A stretch of 16,688 nt of DNA from JBGSOV01 sp964558715 (GTDB taxonomy: Bacteria > Patescibacteriota > Gracilibacteria > CAIRYL01 > GCA-016699755). This document shows, piece by piece, positions 1-6,121 of the stretch (position 1 is the stretch's first letter; each line of letters opens with the position of its first letter). The notes below the pieces were generated by a model, which worked only from the letters and a program-made list of their open reading frames with translations, was not told where the DNA came from and did no database searches. The stretch is from NCBI GenBank assembly GCA_964558715.1, contig CAZLFD010000033.1:1-16688 (forward strand). The letters run 5' to 3'. Both the position numbers and the translations under genes were made by a program.

Positions 1-402
1 TTTAGTACACTTCTTTTAATTATTGTTCAACTTATTTGTGCAACAAGACCACAAAAGACTATCAATACAAAAAACCATTATATTTGGGTCATGACGAGAA
101 TAGAGACATAAGATTATTTTATAATCTCTCTAAGCAGTAGAAAAATAAGTACCGAAAACGGAGCAAGATTTCTGAGCAGAAATTCAGAGAAATGGTGCGC
201 TATTTTGCAGCGGATATCGGTATCAAAACATCATGAATCTGACATGTGCAATCCTCCTTTATTCCCCTTTCTTGATCTTAAGCGAGCGAATCTCTGTGCT
301 ATCTGCTCACCCCAATTGTGGATTGGAAAAATTTGTCATTTGTAATCTGAAATTTGTAATTCCTGCAAGGTTTAACAATAATATGACCTCGATATTCCTA
401 TA
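1..402. other. Intergenic region upstream of mtaB
   Basis: I see no coding region here that resembles a known protein on either strand. Two small hairpins are visible. One is at 111-127, with a 7-bp stem (AGATTAT/ATAATCT) around TTT. The other is at 168-183, with a 6-bp stem (ATTTCT/AGAAAT) around GAGC. Neither is followed by a clean T tract, so they are not convincing terminators. A heptameric repeat array lies at 332-359, just before mtaB. The region may hold the 3' flank of a gene outside the window. Confidence 0.5.
332..359. repeat. Degenerate heptameric repeat array 1
   Basis: Four consecutive 7-bp units fill 332-359. Units 2 and 4 are identical (TTTGTAA), unit 1 is TTTGTCA and unit 3 is TCTGAAA. 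The array ends 43 bp before the mtaB start and is followed by a short stretch containing AAGG. It is one of at least nine arrays of the same period in this window. Confidence 0.6.
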
Positions 403-1611
403 ATGAAGTTCTTCTTCAAGACTCTCGGCTGCAAGATGAACGCGCTCGATTCGGCGCGCATCGGTGCCGCGTTGCTGACTGGCGGTTTACAGCAAGCAGA
501 ATGTGAAGCTGAAGCGGATATCGTATTTATCAATTCGTGCATCGTAACAGGGCGGGCAGATCGGCAAAGCCGACAAGAGGCCTATCGCGTAGAAAAACAA
601 GGGAAACAGCTTGCTGTCTTCGGTTGCGGACCAAGAGTCGAGCAAAATGTATGGCAACAGCGTTTTCCGCAAGCCCTGGTCTTTCAAGAAGAAAAAGACA
701 TTCTCGCGCACTTTGGCATTGCCGAGGAAGAATTGGAGTATCCGCTGGCGGAAAAAACCAGATTACCAGTTGCGATTCAGACCGGCTGCGATAACAAATG
801 CACCTTTTGCATTACCCGCATAGCACGCGGATCAACGGTTGATTTCAAAATAGAAAGTATCATCCGCCAGATCAAACGTGCTGAAGATATGGGTGTGCAA
901 GAAGTCGTGCTGACGGGCATCCAACTCGCCAGCTGGGGTTGCACAGATTCTGCGAAACAACCACTGACAAGCAAACTACCGGATTTATTGAACACAATTT
1001 TAGAACAAACAAAAATCCCCCGCATCCGCATGAGTTCACTGGGTCCACAGTTTTTAGATGATAGATTTTTTGCAGCGCTGAAGAATCCACGTATTTGCGA
1101 CCACCTGCATCTCTCCGTGCAATCTGGCTCCCCTACCGTTCTGCGGCGAATGAACCGTGGGCATGGTATTGAGGAAGTATACCAGATTGCGAAGCAAGCG
1201 CGTGTAGTTCGCCCGCACATCGCGCTGACCTGCGACCTGATCGTCGGTTTTCCGGGTGAGACGGAGGCAGAGTTTCAAGAAACAGGAAACATGGCAGAAA
1301 AAATCGGCTTTGCCAAGCTGCATGTTTTTCCTTTTTCACCGCGCCAAGGTACGGGCGCTGCTAACTTTCCCGATCAAGTGCTTGCAGGTGTAAAAAAAGA
1401 ACGTGCGAGAAAGCTGCGCGAGCAAGGCGACCTTTTGAACAAATTATTTATACAATCACAATTGGGGTCAGTTGCCGAAGTACTCGCCGAAGACCGTCAT
1501 AGTGGTTTGAGTTCGAATTACATCCGCCTCAAAACCCCGCTGAAAAAACAGGGGCAGATTGTGAAAGTAAAGGTGCTAGAGCAGCATTTAGCGATGGAAC
1601 ACTCTTGGTAA
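403..1611 (+). CDS. mtaB: MtaB-like tRNA methylthiotransferase (radical SAM)
   Basis: This is a 402-residue member of the MiaB/RimO/MtaB methylthiotransferase family. MtaB adds a methylthio group to t6A37 of tRNAs that read ANN codons. The N-terminal UPF0004 domain has the three cysteines of the auxiliary Fe-S cluster: C10 (KTLGCKMN), C46 (INSC) and C75 (VFGC). The radical SAM CxxxCxxC motif is C129/C133/C136, followed by ARGS. Other family signatures are LTGIQLASWG, SSLGPQ, HLHLSVQSGS and DLIVGFPGE. The last 60 or so residues fit a TRAM RNA-binding domain. MtaB is preferred over MiaB because of the KTLGCKMN start and the lack of MiaB-specific sequence, but the subfamily call is made by eye. 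The ATG at 403 gives the expected N-terminus and has no Shine-Dalgarno sequence. The last base of the TAA stop is also the first base of a heptameric array. Confidence 0.9.
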   Translation: MKFFFKTLGCKMNALDSARIGAALLTGGLQQAECEAEADIVFINSCIVTGRADRQSRQEAYRVEKQGKQLAVFGCGPRVEQNVWQQRFPQALVFQEEKDILAHFGIAEEELEYPLAEKTRLPVAIQTGCDNKCTFCITRIARGSTVDFKIESIIRQIKRAEDMGVQEVVLTGIQLASWGCTDSAKQPLTSKLPDLLNTILEQTKIPRIRMSSLGPQFLDDRFFAALKNPRICDHLHLSVQSGSPTVLRRMNRGHGIEEVYQIAKQARVVRPHIALTCDLIVGFPGETEAEFQETGNMAEKIGFAKLHVFPFSPRQGTGAANFPDQVLAGVKKERARKLREQGDLLNKLFIQSQLGSVAEVLAEDRHSGLSSNYIRLKTPLKKQGQIVKVKVLEQHLAMEHSW

Positions 1612-1638
1612 TTACAAATGAAAAATTATGAATTAATT
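1611..1638. repeat. Degenerate heptameric repeat array 2
   Basis: Four 7-bp units begin on the last A of the mtaB stop codon: ATTACAA, ATGAAAA, ATTATGA and ATTAATT. A short linker containing AAGGAG follows, and then a strong hairpin at 1646-1668. The array-linker-hairpin order resembles that downstream of the CofE-like gene. Confidence 0.6.
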
Positions 1639-1645
1639 CCATTAA

Positions 1646-1668
1646 GGAGCAACTTTACAAGTTGCTTC
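1646..1668 (+). terminator. Hairpin downstream of mtaB, possible terminator
   Basis: A perfect 8-bp stem (AGCAACTT/AAGTTGCT) closes a TAC loop, and one G-T and one G-C pair extend it to 10 bp. It lies 35 bp after the mtaB stop. There is no T tract after it, so a termination role is uncertain. It could instead be a member of an intergenic palindrome family; a hairpin with the same TAC loop but a different stem lies at 12447-12465 on the other strand. Confidence 0.45.
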
Positions 1669-1873
1669 AAAACGTTTCTAAGACTGTAGCACTTAAGTCT
1701 TCAGCCATAAGGTGGGCATGTTTCTTTTCGTCACATCCAAAAACCAGTACTCAGATACCATATTATTGCGAGATTACTGCTTTCACACCGAAATCACACC
1801 CCCCTTGCAGGATTCGCAGGTTGGGGTTTTCGCTAAAAACAACCCGACAGGACACCCCGCTGTTTGCTGTTTG
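1669..1873. other. Intergenic region between mtaB and the PrsW gene
   Basis: No recognisable gene lies in this stretch between two convergent genes. A weak 6-bp inverted repeat (AAGACT/AGTCTT) lies at 1680-1701. At 1797-1835 a C run and a G run flank two copies of GCAGG, and an AAAA/TTTT-rich stretch follows. This could act as a weak terminator for the minus-strand gene, but I cannot define a clean stem with a T tract. Short open frames here resemble no family I know. Confidence 0.4.
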
Positions 1874-1874
1874 C
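1861..1874. repeat. Two perfect 7-bp repeats at the PrsW gene stop
   Basis: TGTTTGC occurs twice in direct tandem, and the second copy contributes the first base of the minus-strand TAG stop codon (1874-1876). Only two units are present, so taken alone this is weak. It matches the period and the stop-codon position of the longer arrays. Confidence 0.4.
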
Positions 1875-2827
1875 TAGTTCTGCACCGGAACGTACTCCTC
1901 TTTCACCACCAGTTGCCCATAGCACTCTTGGTGCTCTTTTTTACGCAGCAAATACATCAGATACGAATATCCGCCCACAAGGAGGATCGGCAGCATAACC
2001 ACATGCAATTTCAGTTCTGCGACAACAATCGGCATTTCTGCCGTCGTAAAGTAAGAAGCCAGATTGCCGACGGTTTCCATCTCAAGCAAAAAATCGTAGA
2101 GGCCATGTAGCGTCATCGCAATCAGCAAGCCAAAGGTCGCCATTTCGTCGCGAAAGACACGGTCGCGTTTTAGGTGAATAAGGCGATGAAGGATATTCGG
2201 AACGAAGATCAATTTGCCCTGGCGTTCACGTTCGGCAAGTACTGGTTTGGCAAAATGCCCTAGGCCATAAAAGTAGCCGTAGATTCCAGAGCAGAGAATG
2301 TGGATGAAGACCACAAAAACCGAGCGAACAAGGAAAAGTGATGCCAACTGTTCGCTCTGATCTCTGAGGATGACCATAAAGAAATAGCCGATATTTTCAA
2401 GGAATGCAAAACCAAGTGCGGCAATGATAGAAAATTCGATCACGTCATCGACCGATTGAAAAATGCGATGATCGGTTTTTTTGACGACCCAATGTTTGGC
2501 GTATTCTTCGATGAATCCGACCGAAAGATAGATCAAAAAATACGAAAGTGCTGTTACGCCGAGGCGCTCTTTGATGTTGCTGCCAAAATTCTCTGGCTCG
2601 ACCGAAAAGAAGATCAGTTCGAAGCGCTCTCCCCAAAAATATTGGTACGCAAGAATAAAAGCGCCAGAAGCCATTCCTGCAACGAAGGTAAGCAGAACCT
2701 GTTGCCACTTGTGCGCGTGTTTGCGATGAAAGATACAAAGCCACACTGCCACCGGAATCAGGGCAAGCACAATACAAAGGATAAATTGCAGAGGATACTC
2801 ACCGGCGCGCAAGAGGGTTTCGAACAT
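1874..2827 (-). CDS. PrsW-family intramembrane protease
   Basis: This is a 317-residue polytopic membrane protein with the motifs of PrsW (the protease that starts RsiW anti-sigma factor cleavage in Bacillus) and the wider CPBP-like group. The motifs are EExxK (E107, E108, K111), FxxxEN (F140, E144, N145), H176 in FIHILCSGIYGYFYG, and HxxxD (H241, D245). These are the proposed catalytic or metal-binding residues, and all are present, so the enzyme is probably active. Hydrophobic segments lie at about 14-34, 46-64, 92-106, 132-154, 165-188, 231-248 and 272-293. The substrate is unknown; no anti-sigma factor is in the window. It has its own strong promoter, divergent from radA, and no Shine-Dalgarno sequence before the ATG. 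Family assignment is firm; a role in stress signalling would be by analogy only. Confidence 0.87.
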   Translation of the reverse strand: MFETLLRAGEYPLQFILCIVLALIPVAVWLCIFHRKHAHKWQQVLLTFVAGMASGAFILAYQYFWGERFELIFFSVEPENFGSNIKERLGVTALSYFLIYLSVGFIEEYAKHWVVKKTDHRIFQSVDDVIEFSIIAALGFAFLENIGYFFMVILRDQSEQLASLFLVRSVFVVFIHILCSGIYGYFYGLGHFAKPVLAERERQGKLIFVPNILHRLIHLKRDRVFRDEMATFGLLIAMTLHGLYDFLLEMETVGNLASYFTTAEMPIVVAELKLHVVMLPILLVGGYSYLMYLLRKKEHQECYGQLVVKEEYVPVQN

Positions 2828-2877
2828 GTTAATATTAATTTTTTTGACTGCATTATGGGAACATATGCAGTTATTAT

Positions 2878-2906
2878 ATTATACATTATTTATAAATTTT
2901 GGTCAA
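2878..2906 (-). promoter_or_regulatory. Promoter of the PrsW-family gene
   Basis: On the minus strand TTGACC (2906-2901) and TATAAT (2883-2878) are separated by 17 bp, close to the housekeeping sigma consensus. Transcription would start near 2871 and give a leader of about 44 nt. The surrounding AT-rich bases are only loosely heptameric. Confidence 0.7.
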
Positions 2907-2912
2907 TTTTCA

Positions 2913-2942
2913 TTCGCAATACGTACTCATCTATGCGATAAT
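2913..2942 (+). promoter_or_regulatory. Candidate radA promoter
   Basis: TTCGCA (2913-2918) and GATAAT (2937-2942) are 18 bp apart, with the extended -10 dinucleotide TG at 2934-2935. The leader before the radA ATG would be about 17 nt. It faces away from the PrsW gene promoter in the same 138-bp gap, so the two regions are side by side. Confidence 0.5.
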
Positions 2943-2965
2943 CATTTCACTTTACAAGAACGACC

Positions 2966-4330
2966 ATGGCAAAAGTAAAAACCGTTTACCGTTGCGCAAA
3001 ATGTGGCACTAGCTACCCAAAATGGAGTGGCCAATGCGAACAGTGCGGCAATTGGAATACGATTACAGAAGCCGAAACGGTAGAGGCAAAGCCAGTTTCG
3101 CGCCAGGCGCCCGGTGGCAGTGTGATCGATTTTCGTACCAAGAGCAGCGCTGACCACAGCGGGCAACGGATAACCTCTGGTTTTGCCGAAGCAGACCGAG
3201 TTTTAGGTGGCGGTTTTTTTCCCGATTCACTTACTCTTTTTGTAGGGAACCCCGGCATCGGCAAATCGACTTTGGCATTGCAGATCGCCATCAATATCGC
3301 GAAGGCAGAAAACGAGAAACCCGTACTCATCTTTAGTGGCGAAGAATCGGTGTATCAGGTCGAAAAGCGCGCCGAACGCTTGGGCGGTATGCCGAGCAAC
3401 CTTCTTATTGCCGCAACATTTGTGATAGAAGATGTGATTGCGACCGTGGTGGAGCATCGACCGGCGTTTGTGATTGTCGATAGTGCGCAGACTTTCAGTT
3501 CTCGCGAACTTCCTGGTGCGCCGGGTTCGCTTCCGCAGATCCGCGCGATTACCGAAATGCTGATGCACGCCAGCAAAACCCATGGTATTCCCCTCTTATT
3601 GATCGGCCAAGTTACCAAAGGCGGCGAAATGGCGGGTCCACAACTGCTCGCACATTTAGTAGATACCGTGTTGCAGTTTGAAGGTGATGACCAGCACGAC
3701 TTGCGAATTTTACGCAGCTCGAAAAACCGTTTTGGCACTACGAGCGAAGTCGGTATTTTTGCCATGAAAGCAGCAGGCCTTGCCGAGGTCGAAAATCCGT
3801 CGGAAGCGTTTTTATCGGGGCGGTTGGTAGGGGCGATCGGCAGTACCATTTACCCAGCGCTTGAAGGGCAACGGCCATTTTTGGTGGAATTGCAAGCGCT
3901 TACCGCCACGACTCCGTTTGGATTACCCAAGCGTTCATCAAGCGGTATCGGCTTACAACGCTTATCACTTTTGCTTGCGGTGCTCGAAAAACACGCTGGC
4001 ATCAAACTTTCATCACTCGATGTTTTTGCCAACGTGGTGGGTGGTTTTCGCATCGATGAACCGGCAGCAGATTTGGCAATGTGCTTGGCAGTCGCCAGTT
4101 CGAGGAATAAAACGGCTATACCGCAAGACTATTTAGCGCTTGGTGAAGTGGGTTTGAGCGGAGAAGTACGCGCCGTTTCGCAACTAGAAAAGCGACTGAA
4201 AGAAGGCGGAAAAATGGGCTTTACTGCAGCAATCGTCCCCGTTTCACAAAAAGCTCCAAAAACGGAAATTCGGCTTATTCCGGTGAGTACGGTGGCACAA
4301 GCAGTAGCGAAAGGATTGGGAAAGCAATGA
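2966..4330 (+). CDS. radA: DNA repair protein RadA
   Basis: This 454-residue protein is full length for RadA/Sms, the RecA-like ATPase that drives branch migration of recombination intermediates. The N-terminal zinc finger is C10/C13 and C24/C27. Walker A is GNPGIGKST (94-102), with the Walker B strand at about 167-172 (AFVIVD). The GQVTKGGEMAGP segment (214-225) and the RadA-specific KNRFG motif (253-257) follow. The C-terminal third is the Lon-protease-like domain that RadA uses as a scaffold, including LGEVGLSGEVR near residue 400. The ATG at 2966 gives the expected MAKxKTxYxC start. There is no clear Shine-Dalgarno sequence. The TGA stop shows that UGA is not recoded in this organism. Confidence 0.96.
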   Translation: MAKVKTVYRCAKCGTSYPKWSGQCEQCGNWNTITEAETVEAKPVSRQAPGGSVIDFRTKSSADHSGQRITSGFAEADRVLGGGFFPDSLTLFVGNPGIGKSTLALQIAINIAKAENEKPVLIFSGEESVYQVEKRAERLGGMPSNLLIAATFVIEDVIATVVEHRPAFVIVDSAQTFSSRELPGAPGSLPQIRAITEMLMHASKTHGIPLLLIGQVTKGGEMAGPQLLAHLVDTVLQFEGDDQHDLRILRSSKNRFGTTSEVGIFAMKAAGLAEVENPSEAFLSGRLVGAIGSTIYPALEGQRPFLVELQALTATTPFGLPKRSSSGIGLQRLSLLLAVLEKHAGIKLSSLDVFANVVGGFRIDEPAADLAMCLAVASSRNKTAIPQDYLALGEVGLSGEVRAVSQLEKRLKEGGKMGFTAAIVPVSQKAPKTEIRLIPVSTVAQAVAKGLGKQ

Positions 4331-4441
4331 GCCATCATCTGCTCAGCGTATAAACGATGGTATAAAGAATCAATTACAAAGAAAGAATTCAGAATTTTTA
4401 ATTTTTCATTCTTAATTCTCTGAAAAATCCAAGGAGTCTAC
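4331..4441. other. Convergent gap between radA and the glutaminyl cyclase gene
   Basis: This 111-bp gap separates two convergent genes. About half is heptameric array 3 (4373-4428). The radA-proximal part has only a weak CCATC/GATGG inverted repeat with a long loop. No clear bidirectional terminator with a T tract is visible. Confidence 0.4.
4373..4428. repeat. Degenerate heptameric repeat array 3, the longest
   Basis: Eight units of exactly 7 bp run without a break. They include ATTACAA, ATTCAGA, ATTTTTA, ATTTTTC, ATTCTTA and ATTCTCT, most starting with ATT. The array is followed by CCAAGGAG and then, after a few bases, the stop codon of the minus-strand glutaminyl cyclase gene. The phase holds over all eight units although the units differ, which argues for an old, diverged tandem array rather than plain AT richness. 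Confidence 0.65.
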
Positions 4442-5245
4442 TCAATTCGCATCGAGCCGCAAAACAAAGACTTTCGGCCAATATTTTCCCGTCACATAAA
4501 CAATGTCAGATGCCGCATCGTAAGCGATGCCATTCAGTACATCCGTCACCTCTGATTTTTCGGATTCATCTAAAATGCCACTGAGGTCGAGAATTCCCGT
4601 GACAATGCCAGTTTGCGGCGAAATACGGACGATTTCGTCGGTCTTCCAGACATTCGCGAACACCGAACCATCGATAAATTCCAACTCGTTGAGATTCGCA
4701 AGCGGTTCACCGGCTTGCAAAACAGTAACACGGCGGACCTCAGAAAAATCAGTCGGACTCAAAAAGCGGAGTTCTGCAGTACCATCGCTCATAATGAGGT
4801 GGGTGCCATCAAAAGTCAGTCCCCATCCTTCGCCAGAATATTGGAAATCTGCGAGCAGTTCAAAATTACTTTTGTCGTAGACGAATCCCCTGCCTGCCTG
4901 CCAAGTTAATTGTATTAAGCGATCGCCGACAATAGTTATGCCTTCACCGAATAGTTCAGCGCCCAGGGGCTGCTCGCTCAGCACTACACCAGATTCGACA
5001 TCTACCATGCGAATATCAGATTCACCCCACATGCCAGTACCTTCGTAAAATCTTCCCTCTTCAAAGACCAAGCCTTGCGTAAAAGCACGTACGTCATGCG
5101 GATATTCCGCAACGATTCTATACTCGATTTGCTCGGGAACAATTGGTGCGACCACCGTTTCTAACGGGTAAAGCCAGCTTAAGCCGGCGATCACCGACAA
5201 GCAGCTGATAAGCGCGAAAACGACAATGGTGGCGCGAATATGCAT
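4442..5245 (-). CDS. Glutaminyl-peptide cyclotransferase, plant-type
   Basis: This 267-residue protein belongs to the Glu_cyclase_2 (plant/bacterial, papaya-type) family. It turns N-terminal glutamine into pyroglutamate with release of ammonia, on a five-bladed beta-propeller. Family motifs in order are YPHDVRAFTQGLVFEEGRFY (about 48-67), YEGTGMWGESDIR, ELFGEGIT, LIQLTWQAG, GEGWGLTFDG with LIMSDGT, LNELEFIDG, FANVWKTDEI, and near the end VLNGIAYD and VTGKYWPKVF. Residues 7-26 are a hydrophobic segment, either a signal peptide or an anchor, so the enzyme should act outside the membrane on secreted proteins with N-terminal Gln. The ATG at 5245 has no Shine-Dalgarno sequence; an inverted repeat lies directly upstream. 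The gene is alone on its strand and ends in TGA. Confidence 0.9.
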   Translation of the reverse strand: MHIRATIVVFALISCLSVIAGLSWLYPLETVVAPIVPEQIEYRIVAEYPHDVRAFTQGLVFEEGRFYEGTGMWGESDIRMVDVESGVVLSEQPLGAELFGEGITIVGDRLIQLTWQAGRGFVYDKSNFELLADFQYSGEGWGLTFDGTHLIMSDGTAELRFLSPTDFSEVRRVTVLQAGEPLANLNELEFIDGSVFANVWKTDEIVRISPQTGIVTGILDLSGILDESEKSEVTDVLNGIAYDAASDIVYVTGKYWPKVFVLRLDAN

Positions 5246-5250
5246 AAGTG

Positions 5251-5271
5251 ATACTACTTGTATGTAGTATA
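5251..5271 (-). promoter_or_regulatory. Inverted repeat over the glutaminyl cyclase promoter/leader
   Basis: ATACTAC (5251-5257) and GTAGTAT (5264-5270) form a perfect 7-bp inverted repeat with a 6-bp spacer, 6 bp upstream of the start codon. On the minus strand TATACT (5271-5266) fits a -10 box, so the palindrome covers the -10 and the start of transcription. It could be an operator, or a hairpin in a very short leader. I see no good -35 box. Confidence 0.45.
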
Positions 5272-5310
5272 CATTGCTCCAGTAAAGGGTGCTAGAACAA
5301 GAGTTGTAAA

Positions 5311-5345
5311 ACTACAAATGACAACGTTCAAATTTCGAATTGGAG
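5311..5345. repeat. Degenerate heptameric repeat array 4
   Basis: Five units of 7 bp are present: ACTACAA, ATGACAA, CGTTCAA, ATTTCGA and ATTGGAG. The first three share the ending CAA. The array lies about 65 bp upstream of the glutaminyl cyclase start. Confidence 0.5.
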
Positions 5346-5436
5346 TTTTGTCGCATGCATGCTAAATCGTATATTTTGCGAGACCCTGCCTTTGCTCCAT
5401 GGCTCCACCGAAGACAGAGGTGAGGTAGATTAAGCG

Positions 5437-5464
5437 TTTCCTAATTGCTGATTGCTATTTTTCT
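5437..5464. repeat. Degenerate heptameric repeat array 5
   Basis: Four 7-bp units occur: TTTCCTA, ATTGCTG, ATTGCTA and TTTTTCT. The central pair differ by one base. The array sits between the glutaminyl cyclase promoter region and the decayed PH-domain gene. Confidence 0.5.
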
Positions 5465-5573
5465 CCTGTGCGCAACAAACAGAAAAATACTCCGTTTCTT
5501 AGCAGCTTTTCTTTGCAAGATAAAAAGGTACGATGTTGCTTTCTGGCGGTACAAATTACGCAAATCACCACTC

Positions 5574-6029
5574 ATGATTCTGTGGCGCCTACTTACCGAC
5601 CAATTTTTTGCAGGAGTCGCCTAGACGATTTTAGAGTCATCTTCGATACGACATTATCAGTAATCCGCTGATCATGTTCTCGCTTGTTACGGTCAGCGAA
5701 GTGTTGATTTGGGTCATCATCTTTTTTCAATGGTTCTACGAGTATTATCGCATTTCGGATAACGAACTTATCTCCCATCGTGGTACGTTTTTGACCCGAA
5801 GAAAATATCTACAGTTTGAAAGAAATCGGCAAGATCCAGACGAGCCAGACAGTACTGGGGTAGTTTTTCAACTATGGTGATATCTAGGTGTTTTACCGCT
5901 CCGGCAAAAAAACCTCTTCGCATCAGCAATATTTCTGATCTTAGGGCAATGGTAAATCTCCTCAATTCCGAGATCCGCGGCACTTCAGATGATCATATGC
6001 GCCGGTACACGGTTAACAATAATGATTAG
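5574..6029 (+). pseudogene. Decayed membrane PH-domain (bPH2-like) protein gene
   Basis: Pieces of one protein lie in different frames. From 5674 comes a hydrophobic segment (about EVLIWVIIFFQWF) followed by YYRISDNELISHRG, the typical join between a membrane helix and the first strands of a bacterial PH domain (bPH2/YdbS-like). The frame then shifts. At about 5864-5881 FNYGDI matches the GYGDI-type strand of these domains and meets a TAG stop. From about 5890, in another frame, TAPAKKPLRISNISDLRAM and then VNLLNSEIRG resemble the end of the domain, closing with a TAG at 6027. At least two frameshifts and one in-frame stop separate the pieces. The 5' limit is uncertain; an MILWRLLTDQFF frame begins at 5574. 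Assembly error is possible, but several lesions favour real decay. Confidence 0.6.
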
Positions 6030-6061
6030 GAGGTGCAGCGCGCAAAGTTGCGAAAAACGTA

Positions 6062-6090
6062 TTCCTTTACTGTACTTTTTTTGCTATAAT
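6062..6090 (+). promoter_or_regulatory. Promoter of the fibre protein gene
   Basis: TATAAT (6085-6090) is preceded by TG at 6082-6083, a full extended -10 element. A weak -35 (TTCCTT, 6062-6067) lies 17 bp upstream. Transcription would begin near 6097 and give a leader of about 25 nt with no Shine-Dalgarno sequence. This is one of the two best plus-strand promoters in the window. Confidence 0.65.
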
Positions 6091-6121
6091 TTATGAGATA
6101 AAGCTATGTCTTTAAACAAAC

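Larger units (their letters stand above)
5246..5573. other. Intergenic region upstream of the glutaminyl cyclase gene
   Basis: No gene is recognised. The region holds the promoter inverted repeat (5251-5271), heptameric arrays at 5311-5345 and 5437-5464, a GCATGCATGC palindrome at 5353-5362, and a GC-richer stretch at about 5380-5425 with no clear meaning. A 67-codon open frame on the plus strand (5468-5671) looks like no known protein and runs into the decayed gene that follows. Confidence 0.4.

Noticed and set aside
399..404. A TATAAT -10 box
   Set aside because: It overlaps the mtaB start codon, so transcription would begin inside the gene; no second start is near. Most likely chance.
2871..2898. 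A further heptameric array between the PrsW gene and radA
   Set aside because: The units (TTATTAT, ATTATAC, ATTATTT) fit loosely, but the stretch is almost pure A/T and contains a good promoter, so the period is not convincing.
5468..5671. A 67-codon plus-strand open frame as a small gene
   Set aside because: It resembles no protein, has no start signals, and its end overlaps pieces of the decayed PH-domain gene in another frame.
6028..6033. A perfect AGGAGG ribosome binding site
   Set aside because: No ATG or GTG at the right distance opens a real frame; a TTG at 6046 gives only about 13 codons. It lies at the end of the pseudogene.
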